Below, piece after piece: positions 41,046-55,603 of a DNA stretch of 64,000 bases (position 1 is the stretch's first letter; each line of letters starts with the position of its first letter). Where the stretch lies: contig OX422183.1 of NCBI GenBank assembly GCA_949130485.1, positions 1,299,001-1,363,000 of the forward strand, read 5' to 3'. Under the pieces are notes generated by a model. It worked only from the letters and a program-made list of their open reading frames with translations, was not told the DNA's origin and did not search any database. The DNA is from Agelas oroides (taxonomy: Eukaryota; Porifera; Demospongiae; Agelasida; Agelasidae). The position numbers and the translations under genes were made by a program.

Positions 41046-44000
41046 AACGAGGGAGAAGAGGGTAAGACAGAGTATCGTGTGTGGAACCCTTTCAGAAGCA
41101 AGCTGACGGCGGCCATTTTAGGGGGAGTGGACAAGATCCATATAAAACCTGGCTCCAAGGTGCTGTACTTGGGGGCAGCGTCTGGGACAACCGTCTCCCA
41201 CGTGTCAGATATTGTCGGACCAGTAAGTGCACTCATGTGTGAAAATGTTGCTATGAAACTCCAGCCCCCGCTGCCTCCTCTCTCCTTGTGTAAGAATGTT
41301 GCACCCTCCCCCCACCTCGCCTTTTTATCTTCTTCACCGTTTCAGTTCATAACTCAATCAATGCATCACTGCTTCACCCCATCACCATTTAACCCTATCA
41401 CCATCACCATTCATCCCATCACCACTTCACCCATCACATCACTACTTCACCCTATTACCACTCACCCATCACAACTAGAGCTGTAACGATATAATGATTT
41501 TAAGCTATATTGCGATTCTGCTCTGCGTCATACGTGAATTAATATACAAGATTCGATGTATTGATATGTGATCATCACTGCACTCGTAATAAACAGTGCA
41601 GCACTTGTGAGAGAGACGGCAGGTGTTCATTCCCAAGCGTTCCCATGCACCGTCCATTTTTTGATCACTTGCAGTATGCAACTATTCGATCAGGGACCCC
41701 TCCCCCCCGTCAGTGTCTACCTAGGTAGACACTGACGTCACTCACGTGATAAAATGGACCAGGCCTTCCCCTCCATTATTGCATACTGCTAGCGATCAAA
41801 AACTGGACAGTGGGAAGGCCTGGGAACGAGGCTACAGAATGTGAGGTGTAGCGCTATTTTGGTTATCCTGGGAGAGCAATAACTCACCTGTGCACCAACA
41901 AGGAGCTTCTGCATGCAGAGCGTACCCTGGTCACCTGTCGTGGGTACAAAGTTGCATAGTGGAATTATCTGTGGGCCAGTGGGAAAGTGACAAGTGGCTT
42001 GTCCTCAAACAGTGAATAGGTGGCATTCGAAACCATGGTGCATAGCCAATATATTGTTATATGCACAGTGGAACAACCCGGACACTGTTGGGCCCAATGA
42101 TTTGTCCTTTGTAGTGAGGTGTCCTTAACCTTAATCTTTGAAATTACGAAATGCAAAATTAGTTTTTGTTAGTGGACCTTGAAGTTCTGGATTATAAGTT
42201 GGAGGTTGTGTTGGTGGAAGAAACATGATCTTAAAGTTGTTATATTTGTCCTTGATTTCTGGTGGATGGCATCCAGCATTATCCATGAGAAGTGCAATAG
42301 AATGACCTTTTGACCTTAGCTGTCAATTCAATTTGGAGATACTCGAGGACCATATCCAGAATTTCCCCCGTCATCCATCCTTTCGGCTGACTAAAATATT
42401 GCACAGGAACGTTGCTCCTATCTATTCCTTGAATTTTCCGATTTCCAAATGACGACAGTTGCTTCATTTCTCCATTTGCAATTAAGGCTGTTTTGCAATT
42501 GTCACCCGCTGTTTTGCCTTTTTACGACCTTTGCACTGTGATCCTCTCTTGCCGAAGCCATGATCAGGTAGAGCCCTCCAAAAATTAGCAGTTCCATCGA
42601 GGTTCCAGATTTTCTCACTCGAATATCCCTGTAGAAGCTCAGGTACCCTCTCCTTCCATGAATCGACAGTCTCCCCTCTCACGTCTCCTGATTCTCCATT
42701 GATTTTCATTCTTTTCACATTGTATCTCTATCTAGCCATCCATTTGATGCTTTGAAGTTGGGAATTCCTAGGTGCTTAGCAATTTCCTTGGCCTTTTCAC
42801 AAAGTTGTGTACCCACAGGATAGATGTTTCGCGAGACAGTTCCATCTATTAAGAGCGTCATTGACATCAGCAAATTCAGAAGTGCGTGATGTTTTCCTGG
42901 AACATATGCATGGTTTCACTTGGTAAAGTTTGATTCATAAAGCTCCAAAATCGACTCTTTGTTTGTAAGAGGCTATCTGTGATTTACCACAGGAGAAATG
43001 CTCAGCAAGCTTGCGTACACTTCTTTCTAGCCACATCTAGAACTTCATCTTTCTTCTGAAGTGTCAGAGTGTTCCTGCTTGTCGCCATTTTCACAAAGTA
43101 AGATCAGGCTTGACGTGATCCCCTCCCCTCACAGCTGTACAGGTTGACTTGCAGCATGAGATAGTGGCCAGAATTCGCATGCGCATAATTCTGGCCACTA
43201 CAGTGGAACCTCTCTTAAAGGACACCTCTGAAATAAGGACACCTGGTTAATCAGGACACTTGACCAAGTCCCAACTTTATATAAATACACATTATTCTCC
43301 CCCTGAAATAAGGACACCTCACTAATCAGGACAATTATTTTGGTCCCAAGGGTGTCCGTATTAGAGAGGTTCCACTGTAGCTCATTTACAGTTGCTGCGC
43401 TCATGGTAAGTCAACCTGAGGAGAAGGGAAGATAAAACCACCTCCCTGGAAGTTCATTCTTATGTGAGAGGTTATCATGTTTGCGTGATGAGGGGTGTCC
43501 GTTAAGCAGGATTCCACTGTAGTGCAATTACATGTACATGTTAGCCTCGTTCCCAGGCTCTCCCCGCGTGCGAACGAAAAATCGAAAGGAAAGGGGAGAA
43601 CCTGGGAAATGAAGCAACTGTCGTCATTTGGAAATCGGAAAATCCAAGGGAATAGATAGGAGCAACGTTCCACTTCACCTCATCACCACTCACCATCACC
43701 ACTTCACCCCATCACCATTTCACCCCATCACCATTTCACCCATCACCACTTCACCTCATCACTACTTCATCCCATCACCACTTCACCTCATCACCACTTC
43801 ACCTCATCACCACTCCCATCACCACTTCACCCCATCACCACTTCACCTCATCACCATTTCACCTCATCACCACTTCACCCCATCACCACTTCACCCCATC
43901 ACCATTTCACCCCATCACCATTGTACGTACCCCATCACCACTTCACCATTTTATCTAGTCACTCCTCCCCCTCCACACACTCACTAACAGGAGGGTCTGG

Positions 44001-46568
44001 TATATGCTGTGGAGTTCTCTCACCGCTCAGGGCGAGACCTGATCAACGTAGCCAAGAAGAGAACCAACATCATCCCGATCATCGAGGACGCCAGACACCC
44101 GCACAAGTACAGGATGCTTGTCGGTGAGTCAACACATCACACCATCACTCCTTCACACCATCACTCCTTCACACCTTCAACAACTCCTTTACTTTGTCCA
44201 TTTCATCACCAGCTCACACCGTCACTACATCACCAGCTCACACTATCACCAGCACACATACACATAGTACATTTTTGCATGCATGTATGTGGCTGTCTTG
44301 GATAGAAATCAATTATTATTCCGTCGTGTATTTCGAGTGCATCATCGAAGTGCTGTAGCCTGCTAAAGGCAGGGTTCCTATGTGCTTTGTAGCTACATAT
44401 TTGCGTTCCGGAGCAGGAAAGCCTGGGAACGAGGCTACTACAGAGCATCAAACTTGGTGATGTACTCTAAATACATGAAGGAAAATTTTTCAATTTTAAC
44501 TGGGACAGCCACATCTGATTTTGTACCACACTCGTTTCATTTTACCTCCCGTGTTTGCAGCGATGGTGGATGTGATATTTGCAGACGTGGCTCAGCCTGA
44601 CCAAGCCAGGATCGTGTCCATCAATGCTCAACACTTCCTCAAGAACCAGGGCAACTTTGTCATATCAATTAAGGTCAGTCTGCCTGTCTGTCTGTCTGTC
44701 TGCCAGTCTATCTGTCTCTCTGACTGTCTGTCTGTCAGTCTGTCTGTCTGTCTGATCTTTCTGTGCGTACATGACCCCACGTTATACGTATAAGGTGTGT
44801 TCCCATTATCTCTTCACCTCCCTCTCTCTTCACCTACATTGTTCCTGAGAGTTCCTCTTTCAACTTTACCCTCCTTCTCTTACCCCTCTCTGCACTTTCT
44901 CCCCTTTCTACCTTCCTCCCTCCTCTCCCCTTTTCCCCCTCTTTCCCTCCTCCGCCCTTTTATATGTATTCTCTCCTCTTTTTCCCCTCTCCTTTCTCCA
45001 TTACCTTCCTTCCCTCCTCTTCCTTTTCCCCCTCTTCTTTCCCTTCTCCCCTCCTCTTATACCTTCCCTCCCTCATTTTCCCATTCCCCTCCTCTTCTCC
45101 TCTCTTCTTTGTCTGTTCTCCCCCCTCTCACCTTCCCTCTCCTCTCCTCCCCTCCCTCCACTTTCCCTTTTCTCCACTGCTCCACCATACCACTCCAGGC
45201 TAATTGCATCGATTCGACAGCTGAACCATCGAAGGTGTTTGTTGGGGAGATTAAGAAACTACAAGCAGACAAACTGAAGCCACAGGAGCAAATTACCCTG
45301 GAGCCCTACGAGAGAGACCACGCAGTTGTGGTGGGCGTGTACAGGTGAGTGCTTCATCAATGTAGATGGGAAATACACATACATGAAGTTTTGTGAGGCT
45401 AGGTACATTGTATATAGTGCTGGGTGGGCAGACACCGCATGTGAGCTCTTTACAAATGTGGCAGTCCTGGATAGAAATTGATTATTGTTCTGTCGCGTAT
45501 TTCAAGTGCATCACCAAGTTTGATGCGCTATAATGTTGGGCTTCTGCTAAGGGTGGGGCTCATATGTGCTTCATAGATATTCTTGAGGCGTAGATATTCG
45601 TGAGTGAAAAATCTGAGCAATCTTCGAATGCACAAAACTTCATCATACTTTTTGCAACGTTTTGACCCCGAGGGATCTTCTTCGGACAATACAAGACTGG
45701 AGACAGTCTACATGTATTTTGTAAAGCGTGTCTCTATGTTCTTGTATTTACAAGGTGTTGTTCCGAGGTCTTGACTACCAGAAACTCATAGATATTCTTG
45801 TATTTACGTAGCACGTATGAGCCACGCCCTTAGCAAAAGCTCAGCGCTATAGTGCGTCAAAGTCGGTGAGCACTCAAAATACGCGACGGAATACTATTCA
45901 AGTTCTATCTGGGACTGCCACAGATGTCTTTTTAGTTCCAGACCTTCTTATGACATACTAGCCTCATCCCCAGGCCACTCCCAGATTCCAAGGCTGTGAG
46001 ATAAAATCTGGGAGTGGCCTGGGGACGAGGCTAATGACATACTGTATAGCGCAAAATTTTCGCGGGTCTTTAATTTCATGCATTTCGTGAATTTTCAACT
46101 GTTCGCGAAATTATTTCAACGAAAATTTTTTTACACGTAAACTACAGTTTTCACGTGCAAGAGTGTTGATGGACATCATACTGCCGAATCCACAAGGGAC
46201 ACACTCCAAAGAGATACCTTCGAAGTAGGCATTGCTTTGCTGACAGCTGCAAGCTTGAGCGCGGACAACATCGTGACAGTGAGTATTAGATAGAACTTGC
46301 TTGTATGCCATGCCCATACTAAATTACGTGCGCGGCGTGTGCATAGTTTAGACACTGAATTCGCGAAATTATTTCAGCGAAATCTTCAAAAACCACCATT
46401 CGCGAAAATTTAGACCCTCGAAAATTTAGTGCTATATGGTAGGTCCATGGAGACCGGAGGGTGCATTGCAGGACGGTATAATACATCATCTTTGTCCCTC
46501 GCCTCTCTCTCATCTCTTTTTGTTCTTCTTTGTCTCTCAGACCTGTGAAGAAGGAGAAATCATCTTAG
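41046..46568 (+). CDS. FBL: Fibrillarin, C-terminal five exons, unit 3
   Basis: Exons: 41046-41222, 43991-44123, 44561-44673, 45199-45344, 46541-46568. Coding sequence matches unit 2. The 5' exons are missing as in the other units. Confidence 0.88.
42066..43519 (-). mobile_element. Tigger/pogo-like remnant, unit 3
   Basis: Counterpart of the unit 2 allele, with the same secondary insertions at 43163-43199 and 43201-43377. Confidence 0.85.
43201..43377. mobile_element. Complete pogo-type MITE (177 bp), unit 3
   Basis: Counterpart of 25724-25900; absent from units 1 and 4. Confidence 0.85.
44800..45198 (+). repeat. Polypyrimidine tract, unit 3
   Basis: Counterpart of the unit 2 tract. Confidence 0.85.
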
Positions 46569-46934
46569 CAAAACCCACTCACACTTGTTGCTTCATGTAT
46601 AAAGTTTTTTTCTTTCTGTTAAATGTATTCTTTAAAATAACTTTCTTGCACATGAATTTCTGCACGTCTGTATGCTCTACATGTAGCAATAATTAAAGGG
46701 TTTTTCTCAGTAGCTAAAGAGTAAGTTATTTTAAAGAGCACCTCTCCCTGCCTGTTTCATGTGAACAAGACGTCCTTCGTTTTTGCATGATCATACTATA
46801 AGCAATCCAAACTGGGAGGGCTAGTCTTGTTCCCAGGCCGTTCCCGCCTCCAGTTTTTGATCACTTCCAGTATGTTTTTGCATACTGCAAAGCGATCAAA
46901 AACTGGAGGCGGAAACGGCTTGGGAATGAAGCTA

Positions 46935-47999
46935 GAACAAGGCCGTTTTCACATTGTGTATCTCATGTCCATAATCAGCACAGTCTGTGGTCTGGGAACA
47001 AGGCCACTTTCACATAATACACCTCATGCCCATACTCCACCCTCTCATGCAGTACAGTCTGTGGTCTGGGAGCAAGGCCACTTTCACATAATACACCTCA
47101 TGCCCATACTCCACCCTCTCATGCAGCACAGTCTGTGGTCTGGGAACACAGTCTGTGGTCTGGGAGCAAGGCCACTTTCACATAGTACACCTCATGCCCA
47201 TACTCCACCCTCTCATGCAGCACAGTCTGTGGTCTGGGAACAAGGCCACTTTCACATAATACACCTCATGCCCATACTCCACCCTCTCATGCAGCACAGT
47301 CTGTGGTCTGGGAACAAGGCCACTTTCACATAGTACACCTCATACCCATACTCCACCCTCTCATGCAGCACAGTCTGTGGTCTGGGAGCAAGGCCACTTT
47401 CACATAGTACACCTCATGCCCATACTCCACCCTCTCATGCAGCACAGTCTGTGGTCTGGGAACAAGGCCACTTTCACATAGTACACCTCATACCCATACT
47501 CCACCCTCTCATGCAGCACAGTCTGTGGTCTGGGAACAAGGCCACTTTCACATAATACACCTCATGCCCATACTCCACCCTCTCATGCAGCACAGTCTGT
47601 GGTCTGGGAACACAGTCTGTGGTCTGGGAGCAAGGCCACTTTCACATAGTACACCTCATACCCATACTCCACCCTCTCATGCAGCACAGTCTGTGGTCTG
47701 GGAACACAGTCTGTGGTCTGGGAACAAGGCCACTTTCACATAGTACACCTCATGCCCATACTCCACCCTCTCATGCAGCACAGTCTGTGGTCTGGGAACA
47801 CAGTCTGTGGTCTGGGAACAAGGCCACTTTCACATAGTACACCTCATGCCCATACTCCACCCTCTCATGCAGCACAGTCTGTGATCTGGGAGCACAGTCT
47901 GTGGTCTGGGAGCAAGGCCACTTTCACATAGTACACCTCATACCCATACTCCACCCTCTCATGCAGCACAGTCTGTGGTCTGCGAGCAAGGCCAGCCTT
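46935..47999. repeat. 74/94-bp minisatellite, unit 3 (about 12 repeats)
   Basis: One 74-bp repeat fewer than unit 2 (loss in the middle of the array); otherwise the same order of variants. Confidence 0.9.
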
Positions 48000-48826
48000 T
48001 CGGTAGCCTCAATTCACATGCCAAATGTGTGCAGCTTTATGTAATAATGGCAAGCTTGCTCCCTCCTATACAGGGGAAGGGTGTGTGGTTAATTTGACTA
48101 GGTGGGTGGGGCTGACATTTGAAGTGCACTCTGTGGTTTTGTCTTTGCATCCAATAACACTCGGGTTGTGCAGCCGCAGAGAACAAGCTCCATCCATGCA
48201 TGCAGGAATGGGGTGTGTGGATAAATACCATTTTACCTAGCCTCCTCCCCATGCATGCAGAAAACACAGGGAGGAGCCTGGGTACAAGGCTGGTTAAATA
48301 CAAAACACAAGTATAGGGTGGAGCTGACGTAGTCTTGTAAGCCACACCCTCTGCAGAGAGAGAGATGAGTCTGTGCAGCTTGTGAGACTAGAGTTGACTG
48401 TTTTGAATTTTCTGTAGCCTCGTAGCCAGGCAATTACAAACAGCAACTTACACCTTCATTTGTAGCAAAACATAGTTCTAAAAAAATACATGGTGATATT
48501 TACGTGGAAGAGAATTCCAGTCCTTAGCTCCCAAAAACTCAAATATGCATATGTATTAGGCCAATGAAATTACTCCAATCAGATTTATGCGCCTATCAAT
48601 GGTATGCCCGGCGTTGCCCGCCTGGGACGGATGTTGGAGAAAGGAAGGGGATTTGCCATCAGAATCTTCCTCAAGGGTTGGTACTTAGTTGGGATTTCCC
48701 AATCCACTCAAATGGCATACATATTCTCCTTCATTGTGTTAAATGTCATTGGAAAATTCTTTGTGAATTCCACAAATACCCATATCTCCCTGTCACACAC
48801 TATGCACAACATGGGGTATTTGTAGG

Positions 48827-49286
48827 AGATATGTAGGGGATGGTATGTAGGTTTGTACCCCAAGTATGGGGGAGATATGTAGGGGATGGTATGTAGGTTT
48901 GTACCCCAAGTATGGGGGAGATATGTAGGGGATGGTATGTAGGTTTGTACCCCAAGTATGGGGGAGATATGTAGGGGATGGTATGTAGGTTTGTACCCCA
49001 AGTATGGGGGAGATATGTAGGGGATGGTATGTAGGTTTGTACCCCAAGTATGGGGGAGATATGTAGGGGATGGTATGTAGGTTTGTACCCCAAGTATGGG
49101 GGAGATATGTAGGGGATGGTATGTAGGTTTGTACCCCAAGTATGGGGGAGATATGTAGGGGATGGTATGTAGGTTTGTACCCCAAGTATGGGGGAGATAT
49201 GTAGGGGATGGTATGTAGGTTTGTACCCCAAGTATGGGGGAGATATGTAGGGGATGGTATGTAGGTTTGTACCCCAAGTATGGGGG
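48827..49286. repeat. 46-bp minisatellite, 10 copies, unit 3
   Basis: Same repeat; 460 bp = 10 x 46. Confidence 0.97.
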
Positions 49287-49582
49287 CTTATTCCATTGGG
49301 ATATATCAATTCCCCTCCTACCCCCCCCATCAAGCCCCAGGCATACCACTGATAGGCGCATAAACTGGAACTTCCAAGTGAACTTTTAACAGTTGCAATA
49401 CATCTGAAATTAGGAGAGAATAGTTTATTTGGAATTGTGGTATCTTCATGTCCAACGCAGCAGTCAAATAGCGGATAGCAAATAAGCTCCCAACAGTGCA
49501 TGTACGTACAATCAACGAACCACATCTCCCTTATAAAAACAGGCCTAGATGTTATGCAAAGTCACCCACTGCACAGGACACC

Positions 49583-49833
49583 CAGAGGAGGTCGGACACG
49601 GTTGAACTTTACTAATTAAAATGGCTGAGGTCACACTAATTGATTTTTCGTATTTCAACAGACTAGTTCGCTCGACTTTTACTGAGGGGGGCCCCAGTTT
49701 TCAAATCAAGATTCAAGGCTGGGGCAAGTCATAGAAAAAGCTAAAAAGCTTTCTACCTAGCAATATCCAAGATCAATTAGTGTGACCTCAGCCGTTTTAA
49801 TTAGTAAAGTTCAACCGTGTCCGACCTCCTCTG
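49583..49833. mobile_element. Mutator-like MITE (251 bp), unit 3
   Basis: Counterpart of 13720-13970 with the same 9-bp duplication. Confidence 0.85.
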
Positions 49834-50032
49834 CAGGACACCCTGCACAGGCAAGGTGCTCTAATTATCCGTGTACGTGGGGCATACTGCGCATGCTCGA
49901 AAAAATGTCGTGGCAGGACAAAGTCAAAGACGAGTTGCTGAATGCATGAAGTGTATCCCAGGAATTTTGTAGCGTGTTACGCTGATTTACAGCGCCGGTA
50001 ACAACGGAGGATAGTTTTAATAGAACTCGAAA

Positions 50033-50164
50033 ATGGTAAGTGGGGCTAAAGGTGGGTATGACGTTGTCCAGGTAGCTACTGTTCTAATTAGTCCCCACCC
50101 TCATGACCATGTGTTCATGTTTAGGTGCTGCTGGCAGCCGCTATATGCACGAAGCAGGGAAAGG
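50033..50164 (+). CDS. ARCN1: Coatomer subunit delta, first two coding exons, unit 3
   Basis: ATG at 50033-50035, exon 2 at 50125-50164; same peptide and splice sites. Confidence 0.68.
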
Positions 50165-51873
50165 GTGAGTCAGTAGGATGTGTAGTATTGCAAATGGTAG
50201 TATTACAGATCATGTTCATTTCATACCCAGCATGTCTTTGGGAACTTTCAGTGGCTCCTACATAAATGAAGATAACTAGGTTCTCTGTCGCTAGTTTAGA
50301 ATCAGAAACCTTTTAGGTGACATTTCAACTGAATGCTTCAGTTGTTATCAGGGGAAAGGACTTTTCCTCTGATGACGGCAGAAGAGTCTGGGTAGTAAAG
50401 AGACAGGGATCGGAATGGAACGAAGATTTCTGTTACCAATTTGAAATTGGAGATGATTTTGTCATTGTTTCGGCTGAACTTGATTACTGCAATCAGGGCA
50501 AATGTGTACACACCATTCGTGTATGCGTGTACCCTTGGTGACCTGCATACTACAACTAACAGCCTATGCTTGAATTTCAATTTGAAATTTATGGTAAGTG
50601 GTCGGCCCAAGTAAGCATGCCAACAAGCAAGCACACATTTTGTACACATACAAGTGTACAATGCAGTCATTCTAGTGTGGGGCTCACTCAGACTGACACC
50701 AATTATGGTGCATGATGCACCTAGCCTTGTTCCCAGGTGCTTGAAAAGGATCGGAGGAAGCACCTGGTACATGTGTATATGTACTGTTTGTGCATGTGAA
50801 GTTTTTCTGGGAAGCTTGGAAACTTCTGTAGACTCAGTTGAACCTTTTTCACCAGTTAGAGAAACAATTTTTTAATCCAACGTTTCAATTACACTTTGGT
50901 AATCTTCATCATAAGATTACCAAAGTGTAATTGAAATTTTGGATAAGTTGGTCTCGTTCCCATGCCTCTGGCCAGGTTTACCGTGCCGGACTGGGAATGA
51001 AACTAGTCAAGAAAGTCAGTCCAGTGATACTAAGTACTGCACCGTCCATAACTTCATGATAGCCTTTACAGTCAAAAAACGTAGCCTCATTCCCGGGCCC
51101 TCGCCCAGCTTCCCGTCGCTTGCAGTACGGTAAAGCGGGAGAGGCCTCGTTCCCAGGCCCCGCCCAGCTTTCTGCAAGCGACGGAAAGCTGCGCGGGGCC
51201 TGGGTACCGTATTGCAAGCAACGGAAAGCTGCGCGGAGCCTGGGAATGAGGCTACAAAAACGACATGCAAAACAACTTCTAAATATAGCCTACAGCCTAT
51301 GCAAAACTCTCAAAGTTATCGTGATATAGGCCCCATGTTATCACGATAATCTCTAGCCTCGTCCCCAGGCCACTCCCAGGTTTTATCTCGCAGCTGTGGA
51401 GAAAACTCGCAAGATAAAATCTGGGAGTGGCCTGGGGACGAGGCTAGATAATCTCAGCATCACTCACATCACTGTAGGCCTCTGTCAACAGCGGTTTGTC
51501 CATGAAATAACGTTCGCTACAAGGTTCAGCCATAGAAAAAAGAAAGGGCGGGGGTATATTATCTATGGTTCCGCACCACCCACAACAAAAAATAGTACTT
51601 GCAACGTTGGTCTAGATTCCGTTCTTGCACTTTATTGCAATCTGTTTTTCAATACGTTTCCTAGTCCGTTCCGTGTTTTAGTCCTGTCCGTTCCAGATGA
51701 ATATAAAATTCTCAGATTTAGTGACCACTCACTCAAACTCACACCACAACAATGAATGTTACATTATTTCAAACTGCCAATCTCTTTGGCTGAAGACTGA
51801 ACTTCTGTTACAGTAGTGGGGATCACAGGGAGTCTTCACTGTTCTATTGTTACTTGTGAGGGGTTAACTTTGT

Positions 51874-52381
51874 TTAACTCTTTAACAACCGTAGGCTATT
51901 TACTGGAAGTGTTTATTAGGCTATGGATACCTTCCATGGTCCGTATTTTCACTTCTGCTTGGAGCTAGCACTGGAAACTTGACTCAAAGCTTTATTGACA
52001 CATTCTCTGTAGGTTCATGACCTTGGACACACCCACTCATTAGCGAGCGTTCAATAGTCAGGGCCCTCCAACCAGAGAACACTCCTCCGGACTAAAAGCT
52101 GCCTAAAATGCCAGAAATGGAGTCCCTACAAGGTGAAAGGAGTGTTTTCTACGCCCGTTTGTGCAAGAAAGCAGACAAATGGCCCACCCGGCATTGACCA
52201 AGGCTTTTCTACAGGCAGCTGCAACCGCCGCCATGCACTGTCAGCCAGAGCAGTGCACCCACCCACCTCCCCCTGTCCCACCCTTTCTGCTAGTACAAAA
52301 CCTATCTGGATTGCGCCAACTGATAACATGCGGCCAAAATCTGACGACGCCATATGGCGTCATCGGTTGGTAAAGGGTTAA
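51874..52381. mobile_element. piggyBac-like MITE across the unit 3/4 boundary
   Basis: Counterpart of 16904-17411, same 508-bp length and TTAA flanks. Confidence 0.6.
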
Positions 52382-53475
52382 CGGACACCTCTCAGCAGGT
52401 GAGATCTACTGTGCAACACTTAACACTTCAATACTTTAGCAACCCCTGAATAGCAAACATCCTGCTACTCCATGTAACAAACACTAAACTGTGTACTAGA
52501 AAATGTTGAATATTGTGGGGGGGAGCGTGAGCAAGCAGCTACTATGGCTACACATGAATAGACTAAGCTTCACGCTGAATCATGAGCTGAATTATTAGCG
52601 TTTATGAGAGCCGTTTATGCATGGCCTTACCTGAAACAGTCTCAAACCGGCGTGTCATGATAATTTGTATGGTCTGCGAGCAGCTTGCCGTTAATGGTCG
52701 CTCCATAGCTGTCGTGACAAACAAGAAGTAAGTTGCGGTATGCGCTTCAACTTGAGGTGTCTCCGCTACGGTTGCCGACGCTGCACTCTGGCAGTAGTAG
52801 CCCAACATTGCCCTTACCTACTGACTCAGCATTGAAGTGCACGAGGCCAACGTTCAATTTTCGGGAAAAATTTATGCGCATTTAGAATTTACGGTATATG
52901 GCCACAAATACACAAACAAACAAACCAACATACACACGCATCTTGCAATGCAGTCCGACTAGTGTGGGGCTCGCTCATCCCAACAAACAATAACCTCCAT
53001 TAGGTGGACGCTTGTCGACATCTTCTGCCAGATTGTTCATCAACACTTTTGGATAGCTACTTTTTATCTTCTCTCAAAAGAACAAGCTGGAAGCCTTTCT
53101 TTCTGGCATCTGTCCAAGTTCCAAACGTTCACAAAGCAAACTTACTGCTCGTTGTTCAGGACAAAGAATGCATATGTGAAATGTGATTGGTGACCCCTTC
53201 CCTCTCAGTCTACCTAGGTACGTAGATGTCATTCACATGATTCAATGGACCAGACCTTCCTCCTTTGTTTTTTGTGCACTGTAAACAAACAAAAACCGGA
53301 CGGTGTGAAGGCCTGGGAATGAGGCTACCTTCTCTCCTTTTATTATCTAACTGACATTTCTTTGTGCCATGGTTTTTCTGTTTTATTTCACCCCTCGTCC
53401 ATTCCTCAGCAACGAATAGTGACCTTTGACCTATGAGCCTAGTTGTAATAATGTGTAACCGGGCTGTGTCTGCAA

Positions 53476-54045
53476 TAGCCTCGTTCCCAGGCTCTTGTGC
53501 GGGGGAGGAGGAAAGAGAGCCTGGTACACACTGTTCGCGCATGCGCCAAATTCCCTTGGTAACCTGCATACTACTCCGCTACACTAAAATTACAGTCAAT
53601 TTCTGTTTACCTTCTGAAAGGCTGCACTGCCTGGTTATACTCCCTGTGGGATACATACGGGCGGTTTTGAAGTCAAAAACAATATCGCTTTGATGGTAAC
53701 GGTCTGCACTGCTTCGTTCGAGGCGATCGGTAAACTTCAAAGGGAAAGATTGCATCAGTCACGTGCCGCAGCGTTTAGCTGGAATGGACAAACGCGTGGA
53801 CAATTCCTGCAAGCGAAGAGCTGAGTACCTTCGTCGCTCCCTCGTCATCGTGTACACAGAGCGTGGTCAGTGGCAGGCATCTTTCATACGGGAGAAGTCG
53901 GAGTGCCTTGCGGAGGTTAGTTTAACGGAGCAGATTTTACGGAAATTTCCAAATTCCCAGAAATCCTGGTGGAACTGAGCATGCGCAAACAGTGTGTACC
54001 AGGCTCTTTTCTCCCCGCCCACGCACGAGCCTGGGAACGAGGCTA
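53476..54045. mobile_element. Mutator-like MITE (570 bp), unit 4
   Basis: Counterpart of 1136-1705, with the same TIRs and internal frame as units 1 and 3. Confidence 0.75.
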
Positions 54046-55096
54046 TGTCCGCAATTGTGTATCTATGGCTACGATGTTCAAGTCAAACGATAATGCAGCC
54101 TAATGAAAGAATCAAGTTCGTTTCACATCTTTCAGGTATGCAGATGATACTTTAAGTGCTGTTTTCATTGTTTCTCTCATTAAACTGGCCAAGAAATGGG
54201 CAGTTAAGACACACACACACACACAACCAGACAATCCTTCTTGCACATGTGTGCACAGGGTAATTACTGTACTGGACACCTTTTCTTTTTGAACCTTTAT
54301 TGTGTGTGTATCTATGCTCCTTGCTTGCGGCCATGTACTTCAAATTTCAAATGAGTGTATTCAAGTATTTACAAAGATCAATCTCGTGAACCTGAGCATG
54401 TGAAGGCCCTGGTGAAGGCCAATGGAGGGCTACTTGATGCATCATCTCACTGTTATCTACCTGGCCTGTGATGTGTGTTGCTGATTTGTGTAACTCATCT
54501 GCTCCAGTGTAGCTGTTGACTGAAGCACATGACTATGTTATGTTTCAGACCTACTGACCTACTACGTGAACAAATGTACTTATTTACTAGGGGGAATGTA
54601 GAACATTGTGGGGCGAGCGTGAGCAAGCAATGCACTACAGCATTGACTGTTGTGTAGCAGCACACCTAGCCCTGTGAATACCCAGGCCTCGTAGCAGTTG
54701 ATCTCGTGCCCAGACCTGGGGCAGGGCACCGCTTAAATAGATCATAGAGATATACGGAATCACGTACGTACTGTACATACATATATATATATATACATAT
54801 CGACAATCCTCCAGCAAACTCGCCAGTGTGGGGCTCGCTCACGCTCACCCCAATTACGCTCTGTGGTCTCATCCCAAACCATTCTCTAAATGAGACTACC
54901 TATATGCTATGAGTCTCATTCCAGATCCTTCATTTAGTCTGGGAATGAGTATGCACAAGTACACAGGAGGAATAGCAGTGAACCGAGTCAAGAGCAGACT
55001 GTTCAAGACAGCTGACTTTGCATGCACATCACGTTTTAATTTTTGAGTCTCATTCCTGATCCTTCTTCTAGTCTGGGAATGAGTATGCACAAGTAC

Positions 55097-55603
55097 TAGC
55101 CTCGTCCCCAGGCCACTCCCAGATTTTATCTCGCAGTCTAGTCTCGTGCCCAGCCCCTCCCCGCACGTGCGAGAAAGAGGGTCTGGTATTCTGAACGACT
55201 GTTCTTGTCACATGGGGCAGGGTATTTCCCCGATCTGAGAGCTCGAATCAGATTCTAGAACGCATAATTATATGTGCATGACGTAAGCGATCGTATTTTG
55301 AACCGAATTGGAGGTAGAAAAACTTACCTCGCAGCTCGTTTTCAGCTTTCCCAAGAAACTTTGCCACCTTATCAAGCCTTTGTAAACCATACCGTGCAGC
55401 AGTCTAAGTTGTCAGAAAACTCGGAGTCCCGGATGTAAAATGTAGATATGACATTCTTTACGCTGTAGGCCCCGCCCCATGTGACAAGAAATGTCGCTCA
55501 GAACACCAGACCCTCTTTCCGCTTTTCGGGGGAGGGGTCTGGGGACAAGACTACTTACAGCCGTGGAGAGATAAAAGCTGGGAGTGGCCTGGGGAGGAGG
55601 CTA
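55097..55603. mobile_element. Nested Mutator-like MITEs, unit 4
   Basis: Counterpart of 2757-3263; inner element 55139-55553. Confidence 0.75.

Larger units (their letters stand above)
34847..52340. repeat. Tandem unit 3 (17,494 bp)
   Basis: Third copy. Its TRIM ORF and fibrillarin region follow unit 2, but its first ~2 kb follows units 1 and 4. It has ten 46-bp and twelve 74-bp minisatellite repeats. Apart from these arrays only scattered point differences from unit 2 are seen, for example near 45480 and 46255. Confidence 0.97.

Noticed and set aside
48827..49286. CRISPR array
   Set aside because: The 46-bp repeats are perfectly contiguous with no spacers, and the genome is eukaryotic.
48800..49525. 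Long minus-strand ORFs (up to 241 codons) with GYKPTYHPLHISP-type repeats
   Set aside because: They are the 46-bp minisatellite read in all frames. Length changes with repeat number and nothing conserved precedes or follows it.
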